Assembly: GCA_028274465.1 (NCBI GenBank)
Contig: CM051458.1
Coordinates: 83,224,085-83,288,084, forward strand
DNA length: 64,000 nucleotides
Direction of reading: 5' to 3'
Origin: Plantago ovata
Taxonomy: Eukaryota > Streptophyta > Magnoliopsida > Lamiales > Plantaginaceae
The number at the start of each line of letters is the position of its first letter. Position 1 is the stretch's first letter. Shown piece by piece: positions 28,501 through 42,437 of the stretch. The translations under genes and the position numbers were made by a program. The notes under the pieces are model-generated. The model did no database searches. It worked only from the letters and a program-made list of their open reading frames with translations, and was not told the origin of the DNA.

Positions 28501-31500
28501 AACTCACACTGGAAACTTATTACAGTATTTTCTTGTTTATACAGTTCTTAGAAACTGGTGAAGAGAGCCTTGCAGCGGTTGCGGGAATGTTCAGCAGTAA
28601 AGCTAAAGGTATATATGCTTTCATCACATGTAGAAGAGACTCATAATGTAGTGACAAAACAAAGGACTAGTATTTACCTGTATTTCTTCAGATATTAAAT
28701 TTGTAGTCTGATTTGCCTGCACGTTGCAACATTACCTATGGGCTTTCCTTGGGCTTTCAAATAATAGCTCATTGACATACATTGCTCTTGTTTTCTCTCC
28801 ACACAAAACATAACATGTTATTTATGATTCTGTGCAACACATACCACATAATAAGTTGATTTCTAGCAAAGGAGTATTAGGACAGTGGAAGCTAGATCTT
28901 TCTTTGTAGTTATGATGCATCTTTAAGCACGCTACTTATAGATCAGTTACATGACTGATATAATGGGCTCATCTTCACTGCTGAAATAGCAGTGAGAGAT
29001 TGTTATCTGCTCTCAATTGTATTTGTATTCCCTTTTCTAGAATCAACAGTGGTTAATTCAATTCATCTTCAGTATCAGATAATAAGAAAAAGTACCTTTT
29101 TGCCTTGTAATCAATGAGTGTATGATAAATAGATTTATTATTTATCAAGATTAGGTCCTAGAGTCAGACAGATTGATCTTCCATCTAAAAGCTGGGAGTG
29201 AAGCCTTTTTGCCTAGTTAAGGAGGCCAGTACTTCTAGTATGTATTTAACTGGATATCTCTGGTGAAGCCTTTTGTTGGTTAATAATTTCTCTCAGAAAA
29301 TATGGATGTCATTTACCATTTACTATAATTTTGATGTCCTCGCAAGTTGATGTGAAGAATGTTATTATCGTAGGTATTGAGTGGAGCTTAGACAATGATG
29401 CATCAAATGCTGCTGTCTTGGTTGCAAGTGAAGCACATGCAATAACTTTGGCAATTGAGGGCCTCTTGGGAGTTGTTTTTGCTATTGCCACTTTGACAGA
29501 TGAGGCGATGGATGATGGTGAGGTAAATTTGATTACCTACATGTACATATATGTCACCTTTTCCATATGCGTAACTTATATTAAGTTTTCACTGTAACTC
29601 CTGGTTAATATTATATCTGGTCTTGGAGTAAACAGCTTGAATCTCCCAAATGCGATACTGATCCTCCCGCACAGTGTACTGGCAAAACTGCAAGACTTTG
29701 TGTGTCCATGGTTGATTCAACATGGTTGACAATACTTGATGCTATGTCCCTGATTTTGACCAAGTATGTTGACGGCATTTCCTTATGTCATACTTGTATC
29801 AATAAACTTATTAGAAAGGGGAAAAAAGTCTCGTTAAACTTATTGCATGATGCTGGTGATAATAATAATAATGATAATTTTGTTACTTCTGCTACATGTT
29901 CTTTTAGGTCCCAAGGTGAGGCTATAATATTGGAGATTCTAAAAGGTTATCAAGCCTTTACACAGGTAATTGTGTTATTTGTAATCTGGTTGTCCTTTTT
30001 TTCAAATCTGTGTAGTCAACATTGTTAAATATGTCACCCACTCTATTTTTTATTTGTACAATCTTACAGTTTTTTGTTATTCGTACATCATAGTCTTGAC
30101 TTTATTATCTTCTGCATGAACCCTGATGTTTCTCCTGTTTCCAGGCATGTGGAGTTCTTCGTGCTGTAGAACCTTTAAATTCGTTTCTTGCATCCCTCTG
30201 CAAGTTCACAATTTATATCCCACATGAAGCTGAAAAGAGGAGGTATGTTTTATTTTTGTTATATTTGATTTTTTGTTTATCAAAGTTAATATAGATTTTT
30301 ATTAGAACAAGAGTGGTATATACATGGGGACTGTACATCACCGTAAGGTAAAAGTGGCATGCCTGCCGTACTCTATGGTGTACAATATAATTGTTGACGT
30401 AGACTTAGGAAATCTTGATTGCTAACAGAATGAAATCATTGGGTAATTTGTTTTTGTATCATTCTAGTTGAATGGGTTATATTTGATTGAAGGACTCCAG
30501 GTTTCTATTTACTCGAGTGAATCATCTTTTCTCATGATCTTACCTCCTAGTTTGGAATATACCCTCTCTTGACTGATTCACCTCAGTTTAATTCAGACAA
30601 TAGTACAATACCGATTTGCATTTTTGGTCGTGTAGCCTACACCAAAATTTTCGAAGAAGTGGTTTAGTTATGTTCTAATTCACTTTATTAAAAAAATAAA
30701 AAAATTTATTCATTGATCATTGAGTAGTGTCTTGTCTCACTTGCAGTCAGCTACCATCTCCTGGTTCCAAACGGGCTGAACAATTAGTTGACCAGAGGGA
30801 AGGCATTGTTCTAACTCCAAAAAATGTTCAGGTGGCTTGGTTTTTGTTTCCTTTCTAGTCTTTTGCTCTGGATCAATTAATATCCGTAGTGTTGTGCCAA
30901 TCTCCATTAACCAAGCTTGTAAAAATATTTTATTTACTACTTCATGGCTATCTTATTAAATACTTCTCTTGTAGGCTCTGAGGACTCTCTTCAACATAGC
31001 TCATCGATTGCAGAATGTTTTGGGTCCTTCCTGGGTTTTGGTATGTAAGTTCTTTTTTCTTATTCTAAGCAATATACAAAATAATAAAATTTCAGATTCT
31101 TAAATGGTTTTGTTTTTACAAATTTTAGGTTTTGGAAACTCTATCTGCTCTTGACCGGGCAATTCATTCTCCACATGCAACAACACAGGTAAAATTTATG
31201 AAAATACTATTTTTTGTGGTTTATGTTAGAATTTAACAGCTTGATGTTATCAAGTTTTAAGATTTTATTCTTAATCTCCTTGCAGTTACTTCTTCTCTGT
31301 GTTTTTTCCTCTAGTAAATTTTTATTAGTCAAAATGAAAAGAGGTTATACCCTGTCTATCATGGATAGCTTAGGATAACTGACTTTATGAGGCACTCTCC
31401 TTTTCTTTCAGCCTGCCCTGAAGTGAAACTTTATTCTATGTTAGCCAGGAGCCCCTAAAAAAAAAAAGACAGTTGAGGCTTGGTGTTCCATTGATAGAAG

Positions 31501-34500
31501 TGACATGAGATTTCTCCTATTTGAGTTGGGGAGGGAGGGGTGTGTGTTGAGGGGGAGAGAACCACATGCAGTTGGACGAGAGACGGTCTTACAGTGGGTC
31601 CGACCAGGGCCTGGCATACTTCGTCTTTTTTTTTTAATTTTTTTTTTAATGGTGTCAAAAGTCTACCTAACCATATAGGTTAATAGACAAGTCTACCTAA
31701 CCATATAGGTTAATAGACACATCGTTATCTCCTAAACCTATATTATCACACCTCATACTCGAAAGTATATTCAGCAAACTGATGTCTGGGGGTGTTGTGT
31801 GTGTGGGAATCTGGAAGGAAGAGCTTCATTATCTATTTGTCTTTCTCACTTTTCCTCTCCGTGAATGATGAAATTAGTCCAAAATCAGTGCAGTATACCC
31901 TCCTATGTTTGCGCAGAATTTTCTGTTACTGATTTTCTTGAAGGAGTAAAGTAGATGAACATATTTTGCTTACCATTTTTTTTTCCTACTGCATTGCTGA
32001 ATCCAGACAGAAGAAGTCATCAAAAGTTGGAGTCTTCTAAAGTGAATGAATGGCTTTAACCACTGTTGCATTTTAAGTTCTGTCTTTGCTAGAAACTCTT
32101 ATCTGGTTTTAGGGTGTTTTCTTGTTGGATGCTTGGTCATTCACCATATTTTTTATTTTTGAACTTGTAGGAGGTTTCTGCAGCTGTTCCAATATTAACT
32201 AGAGACTCATCTGGTCAGTACAGTGATTTCAATATTCTGTCTTCACTGAACTCTCAGGTAAATATTTTATTTGTTTGTCTTCCTTCTTTATCTATACTTT
32301 ATGCTGATTGCATCTGTGACTCTGCGCTGCTCCCTTTCTCCTCAGCTTTTTGAGAGCTCGACGTTGATGCATGTATCAGCTGTGCGGTCGCTTCTTTCTG
32401 CTCTCTGTCAATTGTCTCGTCAAAGCATGGCCACAACTTTCAGTAGTGCTGGACTGGCTTCAAATCCGAGACTTGGAAGCATTAGTTTTTCAGTGGAGAG
32501 GATACTATCTATTCTTGTCAATAATCTTCATAGTATGTCCAAATCCTAGTTTTTTCTTTATCGTTCAGTCATTGATTTGATGTTACTGGGTGTTCAGAGA
32601 GCTAATTGCAGTGATTTACTCCTGTCTTTCACTATACCACATCAAAAGATGTTAAAAAGAAGTTGCATTTGGCATATTACAATAGCTGTTCATATTTGTT
32701 TCCATACAATTCACCCTTTTTGTTGTGTGGGTTGTCTTTTTCCAAGTCAATCTGTAAGAGCACTCACAGTAGATCTCCAAAAGATCTTCCACTAATTCAC
32801 GTTATTCCAACTACCTTTTGCACTATATCGGAGCCCAAACCAAATGTGACATTGGGTCTGGGGGGCAAGGAGTTGGCTTTTATCTCAGATTTGCTTCTGT
32901 AGCCTAACTTTAGAGAGGTGGAGTTCAGAAAATATGCTAGTGGAGCTCTAAAGTGCCATCAGTCACAGTTTAAATATCTTATTTATGTGAGGAGGTTTGT
33001 TTGGTTCCTGATCCAAGGATTTCGACTCAAATTGAGAGTATCTCTCTCATGCCTTGGCTCAGCCTTCACTTCTGAACAGCTGTTCACTAATTAGGCTAAC
33101 AGTTGTTCTCCACCTGCATTGACAACTAGAAATGGTCGTAATATACTGTGTTTTATCCTTTAGGCATTCATTGTTTTCTAATTCAGTACAAGACATATTA
33201 TTGAGCGGTGGACCTGAAAAGTATATTTATGTACTTCCGTACAGGGGTTGAACCATTGTGGCAGGAGGTTGTCAGTCATTTTCTTGAGGTACTGGTAATG
33301 ATGATTGGTCTTCGACGTGATCTGCATCAACTCCTTTCTAATACTGCCACTTACTTTGCAGCTTGCTGATAGTGCCAGTCCGCTACTACAAACCATGGCC
33401 CTTGATGCTTTGGATAAATCAATTACTGCTGTTCTGGGTTCTGACAAGTTTCTGGGGAGTACTTCAACCAGCCCTGTTGACGCCTTGAATAATGTGAGAT
33501 TTCATCTCTTCTCTTTGCATATGAAGTCTATTTCTTTGGTATTATTTGGTGTTTGGTCGTTAAATACCTAACGTCATCGATTGATCTTCATGAAGCGGAC
33601 TGACGATTCAAGGTTGAAATCCCTGGAATGTGCGGTCATTTCTCCACTGACAGATCTTTATTCGTCATCCAAGAGTATTGATGTCCGTGCTGGTTCTCTG
33701 AAAATTCTTCTGCATGTTTTAGAGGTACAATCCTCATCCGAGTCATTTCTCGTTAAAGAATGTTCATTTTGGAGCTCTTGTAGGAATTATTAGGAATCCA
33801 AGATCAAACATAACATACTATGGAATTTTTGTAGAATCTAACTGAGCCTTAGCATGATATCATAAATTCTAGTTTAAATAAAATGTCAAAATGTAAACAA
33901 TACTGGAGAAAAGATGTCCACACATTTGTGCATCTGTGAATGGCATGATTTTGGATTTTAGCCCAAGGGTCTAGATTCAGCCCATTAATGTAATTTCTAG
34001 AGCATAAGAGCCGCATAATAAGTTATCCCCTTTCTTCAGAAGAAAAGCGCCTGAAAGTTTGGGTAAATAAAATCATATTGTAGACATCGTTTACTTGAAG
34101 AGGACTTGTTATGACTATAGAATTCATGGTCTTCTGATTGAGTTTCAGAGGCATGGGGAGAAGTTGCAGTATAGCTGGCCAAATATTCTTGAAGTGTTGA
34201 GGTAATTCTATATTCTTTTATTGATTTCTCTTTCTCCACGAATGAACTGCTAAACACTCATTACTGAAATATTTCATCATGTATCCAGTTCTGTAGCTCA
34301 TGCATCAGAGAAGGACCTAGTTGCTCTTGGGTTTCAGGTGAGATATGGTTATCACTTCTATTATCTTAAGGATTTGGTGTGTACTTATATCGTAGCTGAA
34401 TCTGGGACCAACTTGCAACCCTTTAAAATGTGCATGCGTAATTGAACTTTGTTTCTTTAAAAGTACTTAAGGACCCTATGTGGGAACCATTTCCATTATG

Positions 34501-37500
34501 CTTCTTCATTTCACATGTTTCCAGCATTAAATTCTATCCGGGTGCGAACCTGAATATGCTTTGGTGGTTTTTGGAGCTTGCATGTATTTAAACTATATTA
34601 TTATCAGCTGAGGGATGATCACTTGTCTGCAATCTTTCTTGTGGTTCACAAGAAATATCAAGTCTAGATGCATTTGCCATGATCTTCATTTCTGTACTAA
34701 TTGTCTTTAATTCATTTCCTTCTGTGCAGAGCATTCGTGTAATAATGAATGATGGGGTGTCTTCTATTCCTGCTGAGTTCCTCCATGAGTAAGGGCATGC
34801 ATATTTCCATAATATTTCCTGATTGCAATATCATCGTACTCATCAATGTTTGAAGAGAAGAGAGATTGCAACCAAATACATTACACAATGTATTAACTTT
34901 GGTATGAAATAAAATAATACACGGCATCAAACTCAGTCTCAAACTAATAATCAAGATTTGGTGAATGCCACTATATGTCAAGAAACCATGGAAAGGAGCT
35001 CTAATTATTCTGAATAATACAGCACACTCAGCATTGCTGTATTATTGACTTATCCTCGTGTGTTTTAACACAGTTATATCGGTCCCAATTTTTTGTTAAT
35101 TTTAGGACCTTCTGTGGGACACTGGAGCGAGAGTTTTCTTATTGAATGTATTGAATGTAGTCAATATTTGCATGTTTATAACCTATCCTGGTTTTCTACC
35201 GTACCACTGAATTACTGATTGCTCATTTTTGCATTGTTACATGATCTGTTTCTATAGATGTATTAATGTCACTGGAGCATACAGTGCTCAGGAGACTGAG
35301 TTGAACATAAGTTTAACAGCAATAGGCCTGCTCTGGACATCTACTGATTTCATTATGAAAGGTCTTAAGACTCTGACAGAGGAAGAATTTGAAACAGGTT
35401 CAGCATCACTCTATCAAGCATAGAATGTATGCATATAACTTCATAAAAATTTATAAGCTTGCTTTGGTTTGCAGATAAAAGAAATCACCATAAAGTAGAA
35501 GAGACAGCTTCTGATTCTCATAGGGAAGTTACTGATGTCACATACTTGTCAAATACCGTTGACCGTGACAAGTTGCTATTTTCAGTTTTCTCGCTCCTAC
35601 AAAATCTAGGAGCTGACGAGAGACCTGAGGTATTATAGATCATATTGACACCTAATGCTGCTATGATCAACTTTTCGACATTCCACGACATTGTAACTTG
35701 TCTGCCTCAAGGAAAAATGAATATCATCCAAGTGTTACCACTTAATAATTATTAAAAGTTCTTGTTTGATTTTAAAAGGAATATTGGAAGATTGATGATC
35801 AGGTTTTAGTTCTTTGTACTGCAGTATGTCCTACAATTTGTGATGTATTCTTCATCTTTGTACATCCTATATCTATATGTTTAGGACTCATATAGTCATT
35901 GGCAAGTCAGTTGATGTGCTTCACATCATACTATGTTTAGGTTTATGTGGGGTGGGTGGGTGTGCAGTTCTTTGTGGTGGCATACGCTCAAGGCGGTGTT
36001 AAGTTTCATCGTGGTCATTTAGATTTCTCTTCATCACCATGCTGAACAGATGCATTTTCGTTGAGCTGTATACATGCTTCTGGGATTGTGATCATGCTCC
36101 ACTTCATGGAATTTTTACATCACTTGGTTGATATGTTTATTCGACCAGTGTTAATTATTATACTCTCTCTGCTTGGTTAAGTATTTGGATGAAACTGATA
36201 ATTTTATCTGCTAATATCTTGATTTCTCTGTTGGTCTCATTAGTAGACTATTATACTTCCTGCTGCCACCTTACCTATTTTATCTTTAGGTTAGGAACTC
36301 AGCTATAAGGATGCTTTTCCAGACTCTTGGAAGTCATGGTCAGAAGCTTACAAAAAGCACCTGGGAATATTGTCTGCAGAATTATGTTTTTCATACACTA
36401 GATCGTGTGTCACAAATGGTGAGGTGATATTTCTTTATTTTAATATGAATCTATTGCTTTTTCTGGACTCAATTGTTTTTCTTGTTATAGGCTGCAACCT
36501 CGTCAAAAGATGAATGGCAAGGCAGAGAACTTGGAACTCGCAAAGGAAAAGCAGTTCATATGCTTATACATCACAGGTATAACTTTGTTCTGGTAAATTT
36601 ATTCCAAGAATAGGCCATTAAAGTTCCCTTCCCCCTTCCTCAATCCCTTTATAAACAGTATTTGCTGATTTTGCAGCCGAAACACAGCACAGAAACAATG
36701 GGATGAGACACTTGTTCTGGTTCTTGGTGGAATTGCCCGGATTTTACGAACCTTTTTTCCTCTTCTCCGGAATTTAAGAAACTTTCCATCTGGTACGCTG
36801 GAACTTTGTTCTGTGTCTTCTCTAGTTCTCGGTAAATACGTGATTCTTTTTTTTTTTATTTAAATAAAGATGGTTTGATAATTGGATGTGTATTTTGCAG
36901 GTTGGGAGTCTTTGCTTGTCTTTGTCAAAAGCAACATTCTGATGGGCAGTAAAGAAGTTGCTCTTGCTGCGATAAATTGTTTACAGTCCACGATAGTTTC
37001 TCACGCTCCAAGTGTAACGATTTAATTTGTAGCTATTGTCTTATAAAAGATGCTGCATATATAGTTCCCCTGTTATATATCATATTTCATAAATGTTTTG
37101 TACCAACATTTCAAATGATGGTCTAGAAGGACCTCTTTTTCATTCTTTTATTTTAACCTTCCTTTCCTCTTTTTGCCTTTTAATCAGGGAGATCTTCCGC
37201 CGACATATCTGAGGTCAGTGCTTGATATCTATGAGGTTATTTTGCAAAAATCAACAATCAGCTCAGATCACGTCACAAGCAAGTTGAAGCAGGAAATACT
37301 GCATGGCCTCGGTAGGGAATCAACTGTTAGGATTTCATTCATATTTCGTTTTACTGTTTAGGACCTGACTTGCTATGTGTGTGGCATGTGTTGCATCATT
37401 GTTGATGTCTCCTGTGATACATCGTCCATGAGATACCTTGCACTCTAGTATAACACCACCTCCTGCAACTCTCTCTCTCTCTCTAGGAAAGTTGCACCTC

Positions 37501-40500
37501 CGGTTTGTAAACTAGCGATTCAGTACTTTGATTACACGATCATGATTCATTATGAAAAGCAAGTACGTCATGCTTATCCCATGAGGGGCGATTCACAAAA
37601 CTTACTAAATACAATATGTTAGATGGGTTATTTGTGTTTTATAGTGAACCCTGATCATATAATGGAAGTATGTTCCATAGGATATAGCACAGGGTTCAGA
37701 TAGCCATGTGTTCTTCATCTACTTTGTAAATCATTTTTGCTAATTCTGGAAAATTATTGCTCTATAGAGAGAGAGTTCCATTTATTTAAAGAATCGGAAG
37801 AAACTCGAATGAGAGTTGCAGCCAGGTAGGATTCCAGGATCAGGCGTCTTTGCTTCCTGGCCAGTTGTTACATAATCGAAAGTATTCCAGCTAGGAAAAT
37901 CCACTTGCTAATAAACTACTTCCTCTGACACTTCTTACATTTGGCAGGAGAACTGTATTTACAAGCTCAGAACATGTTCGATGATGGCATGTATAAACAA
38001 TTGCTATTGGTGATAGATTCAGTCATTAAAGAAGCCAAGTTGACCAATAATAACTTTGAAGCAGAATATGTAAGTACAATAATTCCTTGGCCTTTTATTC
38101 GCATAACCACCTTTCCTGTGTTCTATTTTTTTCTCAATGAGTGGAAGGAAATAACTATTTGTTTGGTTGTAATTAGTTGGACGAATTCCTTCGAGCCATT
38201 TTTCTTGTTTTTGATTCTCAATTTACATATGTTGTCAACACCTTAACATGTTTCTGTATGCTTTTTTGTTGGAAGTCCATGCTTGCATTTTGAACATAAG
38301 TGACGGGAAGGGAGATCATATCAGGGTCAGAACCAGGAATTAAGGTTGGGGGGGGGGGGGGGGGGAACCTACATATACATCATTTTTTGAAAGTTCGTGG
38401 GGGCCAAACGTTGAAAATTGTAAAAATTACCTTTAATAATTTTTAAAAATCGTAAATTCAATCTAAATTTTTTTTGTTACTGTCCTCAAGTGCTTTGAAG
38501 TGTTGTGCATTCAAACTTACGTACAACTCTAAAGCACAACAGTGCAACTCAACAAAGCATTTGACGACGTCTTTAAGGATAGATTGAAATAATCTGGGAC
38601 AAAACAGAAGAATTAGTGGATTTTCTTAAAAATATATTTTGGAGAACATCAATGCTTACGATGACTATATGAGTAAATACAGCCAACATTGCAAACCTAG
38701 TAATAACTGGAAATAAATCCCACCAGTGGGGATTGAAACCATGATCTATTAGTTCATTGGCAGTACCAGTAGAGCATTGAAAAGCACATTCTGAGAATCA
38801 TATGTATCTCTTCCTACAGGGCCATGTGCCACCTGTGCAGCGTGTTATACTGGAAATAATACCATCATTGCATCCAGCAGCACACCTGAACTCGATGTGG
38901 ATTCTCCTACTCGAAAAGCTATTGCATCATCTTCCTGCAGATAATACCTTGTTTGATGATAATGAAGTTGACTCCAACTCTTTCGGTGATAATCATATTC
39001 CCAGTAAGACCTTTTACCTTATGTTTTCATGCAGTTATGTATTAGAAACTCTAATATCTGATACTACTTTTATGACAGCTGATTTACCAAATGGGGGCTC
39101 TTCAGCATCATCAAAGAAAAAAGAAACAGTATTAACACCTGCAATGACTAGCAGCGCTTATAATATGTTTGCGGAGAAACTTGTTCCTGTGCTTGTTGAT
39201 CTCTTTTTGCAAGCTCCAGCTACACAGAAGTATAATTTTTTTTCAGATGTGATTCAAGGTTTGGGAAGGTAACCTTGTGCTTCTCTTGGAAATTATAAGT
39301 TGATCTTTTAAGATTAAATTGTTTCCCTAGCCTTAGTTAAATATAAACTGAAGTGAATAGCTAGCAACTTTTAAAAATAATGAGACCAAATCAGTTTTGT
39401 CACAGTGAGCTTTATAATGGAATAAAACTATGAATATTGTAACAGAATAAAACTGATAGAACAAAACTATGAAGTATGAACATATCCTTTGGTGAGTTGA
39501 GCTTGAACGTCTCATTTGTGGTGAAATAATTTGTTTGGAAGATGCTGTAGTGTAACCATAGGCCTTTTTTGGTATTGCCGAACAAATTTTCATATATCTT
39601 TGGAACCCCCACCACCCCCTAAATCTATTCCACCTGCTCTCCTGGTTCTGAAAGTTTCTGATTCTCTGTGTAGATTGACAGACATAGTTTCTGTCTTCTA
39701 TTCCTCTCTGTAACCGCCTTCACATGTTTGTCCACTCACTGATTCTCCAATCTAGACTTAGTCTGTGTGCTCAACTGTGAATACCACGCTTCATTTTCGC
39801 ATTTCTGAAATTTATGTTACTTGGCAAGACATGAGACTGATTCTTCTTCTTCTTTTTTATTTTTTAAATTTTTTACGAGTTAAAGAATTCTTGATAATGG
39901 AAATTGATTTACTCTAGTCTTTTCTCTCTGTGGAGAACACCAGTTTTCACTCTGTAGTTTGGTTTGTCATTGTATTAGAGACCAGACTCAGAACATGAGT
40001 TTTTTGAGTTGATTTCAGTGCAGAACACACAATTTTCTTCCATCAGATTTAATATGTTTTCTAATATCTAGAGGTTTTTCTGCTTATTAGTTCTTAGGTC
40101 CTTAGCACTTTGTATACAATAAATTTATAGATTTTTCTTCCACTTTAGTTTATGTTTCTCTATCTTAATTCTTTCCATCTAAATCCTGGTTCCTTTTGCA
40201 GTTTTTTTATTCCTTTCATTTTTTTTTATTTTTTTATGAGTGAGTGATCATGAAAGTCTGAACTCGTCATCTGATTCAATTTGGTCATAATATAAGGATT
40301 TTTGGTTTCTTTTATAGATGTATGACTACAAGGAGGGATAATCCTGATGGTGCACTTTGGAAAGTTGCAGTTGGTGGCTTTCACCGAATTCTAATTGATG
40401 ACATCACTACCCTAAACACAGTGTTTGAAGTTGATCCAACTATGAGTAGATCTTTAAGAATACATGTATGGAAAGAAGTGGCTGATGTGTACGACTCGTT

Positions 40501-42437
40501 TTTAGTAGGGCACTGTGGCCGTGCCTTACCTTCTAATAAAAATTCAGCAACAACCGTTTTCCAGGAAGATATTTCTCTCGAGATGAACATATTAGACATT
40601 TTGGTAGACAAGATTCTGAGATCACAAGCTGCTTCTATTCCCTTTGATGTAAATTCTTCCTACCCAATATTCATATGTGCTTTTTCTTGAATATGTCCTT
40701 TACTGTGCGCTTGAAGCTTAATTGCATTGAAATTGATAAAATGTTTATGTTATAATCACAAGTAAGAGACTTTTAATTTATATAAGATCTGCACAATTGT
40801 ACAAATTTTTTGCTCCACACATGATGCTGCTCATTGTCACCAGCATGTTCTCTCGGTTTAGTGCTGGAGTGAGCTCCAAGACTTACCTCACGGTTATCAA
40901 ATGATTTTATGACATGAATAGTCTCTCTGCCTGGTTATCTTTTTGTCTGGAAGTCTGCATTTCTTGCTTTAACGTGTGACAGTTTCCGATTCCTTTGTTT
41001 TTGTTTTGATTACCAATTGCTTTTCATCTTGCGTGACTATGATTTCTTTTGCTGTTGCTGAAATGAGAACTGAAGTTTATGGAAAAGAATATTTAGTTAC
41101 ATGAAATTATGCTGTGCACATTTTTGGTTTATCTTGTAACTCAATGTCGAGATATTACATTGCATCTGCAGATTCTGGAGAGATTGATTTCAACCCTTGA
41201 TCGATGTGCATCACGCACTTGTTGTTTGCCACTCGAAACTGTTGAACTTATGCCTTCTCACTGCAGTAGATTCTCATTGACATGCTTGGAGAAGATTTTT
41301 TCCTTGAGCAGGTATTCTCAGACAACTAATGCAACCACCTGTTTCTTTATTAATTCCCCATTATCTCACGACTCACATCAAACATCATAATGCAGATACG
41401 AAATGGGGACCTGGAATTCAGCTACCTCCGGAGTTAGCAAAATTGCAGTCATGATTCTAATGACCAGATGTGAATTCATTTTGAGAAAGTTTTTGATAGA
41501 TGAGACTGAATTGGGTTTGTGATTTGTGGCTTCTCTCTGTTTCCTTGATTCTCCAGTTTTATCATTTTAATCACTTTTTTTTTTCATTTTCAATTACAGG
41601 TGAACGTGCTTTGCCATCTGCAAGGATCGAAGAAGTCATTCATGTTCTGCAAGCGCTTGCTCGTCTTGTAATTCATCCAGAAACAGCATCGTGTCTCCCT
41701 TTGCCTCATCATCTTAAGGAGGGTGCCTCCGAGGAGAATCTTAGACGTTCACATTTACTTATTCTATTCCCATCCTTCTGTGAACTGGTTTTGTCAAGGT
41801 AATGAAGTGTGTGCAATTACTTCTGGTTATTAGCTAAAGAATGCGTCAAACCCCAAATCAGTTTCCAAAAAAAAAATAGCGTCAAACCCCAAATAGTATA
41901 TGCTCCTGTTATCTAAAATTTTACAAATAGCTGCCAAAAGTTTCTCTAACTGTACAATTCCAACCCACACACACACACACACACACAACCAAAAAAAAAA
42001 AAGAAGAAAGGAATTGTTTGAAATCTTCCCCCGCAACTATGTTAACTGATGGCTTGATTGCCCTTTTGTACAATTTTCCATCCATTTATGAATAGCATGG
42101 GGTTACAATTCTAATATTTTGTGATAAAACAAACGTATGCTAATTTCTAATGGACGAGCCTAATTGAAGTCGGTAGGACCTTCACCCCACCTCCCTCTTG
42201 CTCCTATTTTTCTAGTGTACAAAATTGTGTGCTTTTTGTACAACATGCTAGTTGGAGACATCTGTTCGTGCTTTTTGTCAGGCTACACGTACTGCCTGCC
42301 TTATATGGAAATAATGTACAAGTTATTGATGATCTCTATTTTTTGACAGGGAGTCGCGGATTAGAGAGCTTGTACAAGTTTTACTTCGACTCATAGTTGC
42401 AGACCTAGGTTTGCAGAAGCTTGAGTCAGCAAGTTAG
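19538..42437 (+). CDS. MON2: MON2 homologue (DCB/HUS/Mon2_C trafficking protein)
   Basis: Large ARM-like scaffold related to the Sec7 ARF-GEFs but lacking a Sec7 domain; it acts at Golgi/endosome membranes in retrograde and vacuolar trafficking. I traced 44 coding exons; all junctions are GT..AG and all phases agree, giving 1630 residues, close to the plant family size. Exons: 19538-19645, 19832-20017, 20320-20409, 22840-22913, 23059-23214, 23410-23530, 23692-23747, 24286-24340, 24427-24483, 24586-24687, 26472-26552, 26669-26721, 27479-27548, 28545-28608, 29374-29522, 29636-29763, 29908-29965, 30145-30242, 30747-30831, 30975-31040, 31129-31188, 32171-32257, 32346-32532, 33245-33288, 33362-33493, 33596-33724, 34149-34201, 34289-34337, 34730-34788, 35258-35397, 35475-35629, 36290-36418, 36491-36576, 36677-36792, 36901-37013, 37188-37311, 37948-38069, 38820-39003, 39079-39268, 40318-40648, 41172-41311, 41396-41514, 41600-41798, 42350-42437. 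The N-terminus (LESDLRALSAEARRRYPAVK, SVIALSCLQKLISHDAVAPS) is the DCB dimerisation region. NTAAATFRQAVALIFDHVIR and RILVLEILRGFCVEARTLRV lie in the HUS region. RVEPLWQEVVSHFLE through the end is the Mon2 C-terminal region. The acceptor of exon 26 (CTTCATGAAG) is weak but is the only one fitting phase. Exon 39/40 DNA is copied at 49688-51544. Confidence 0.95.
20657..20774. mobile_element. Tourist-like MITE, copy 1 (MON2 intron 3)
   Basis: 118 bp with terminal inverted repeats built around CTGTTCTTTT and AAAAGAACAG, flanked by TTA on both sides (20654-20656 and 20775-20777), the target preference of PIF/Harbinger. It shares the interior word AAATCTGAACTGAACTG with a second copy at 47379-47536. 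Confidence 0.75.
23774..23982. mobile_element. Stowaway-like MITE (MON2 intron 7)
   Basis: 209 bp starting CTCCCTTTGTTTTTAAG and ending CAAAGAAACGGAGGGAG, flanked by TA (23772-23773 and 23983-23984). No coding capacity. The splice sites of the surrounding exons are intact. Confidence 0.85.
31661..31719. repeat. 30-bp tandem duplication (MON2 intron 21)
   Basis: The unit beginning GTCTACCTAACCATATAGG occurs twice in tandem, at 31661-31689 and 31691-31719, with a single base between the copies. It is intronic with no evident function. Confidence 0.9.
38348..38365. repeat. Poly-G run in MON2 intron 37
   Basis: About 18 consecutive G residues, preceded by GAACCAGGAATTAAGGTT. The following 250 bp are not explained by the gene. 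The configuration suggests the edge of a degraded transposon, but I could not find its other end. Confidence 0.9.
38660..38790 (-). mobile_element. Degraded tRNA-derived SINE in MON2 intron 37
   Basis: Read on the minus strand, it has a box B-like GGTTTCAATCCCC followed by a tail region resembling the SINE at 46481-46633 (shared words GTGGGATTTATT against GTGCGGGATTATT, and TTATTACTAGNTTTGNAATG). A box A-like sequence is only weakly recognisable, and no target-site duplication was found. Boundaries are approximate. Confidence 0.45.
39004..39078 (+). other. 75-nt intron of MON2 with open frame (possible retained intron)
   Basis: This stretch begins GTAAGACC and ends TTTATGACAG. Its length is divisible by three and it has no stop in the frame of exon 38, so splicing and retention both keep the MON2 frame; retention adds 25 residues. 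An internal CAG ending at 39034 could act as an alternative acceptor but would give an early stop. The added peptide does not resemble the Arabidopsis protein as I recall it, so splicing is the likelier default. Confidence 0.6.
41965..41987. repeat. (CA)n microsatellite (MON2 last intron)
   Basis: About eleven CA units followed closely by a poly-A stretch, inside the intron between the last two coding exons. Confidence 0.9.
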
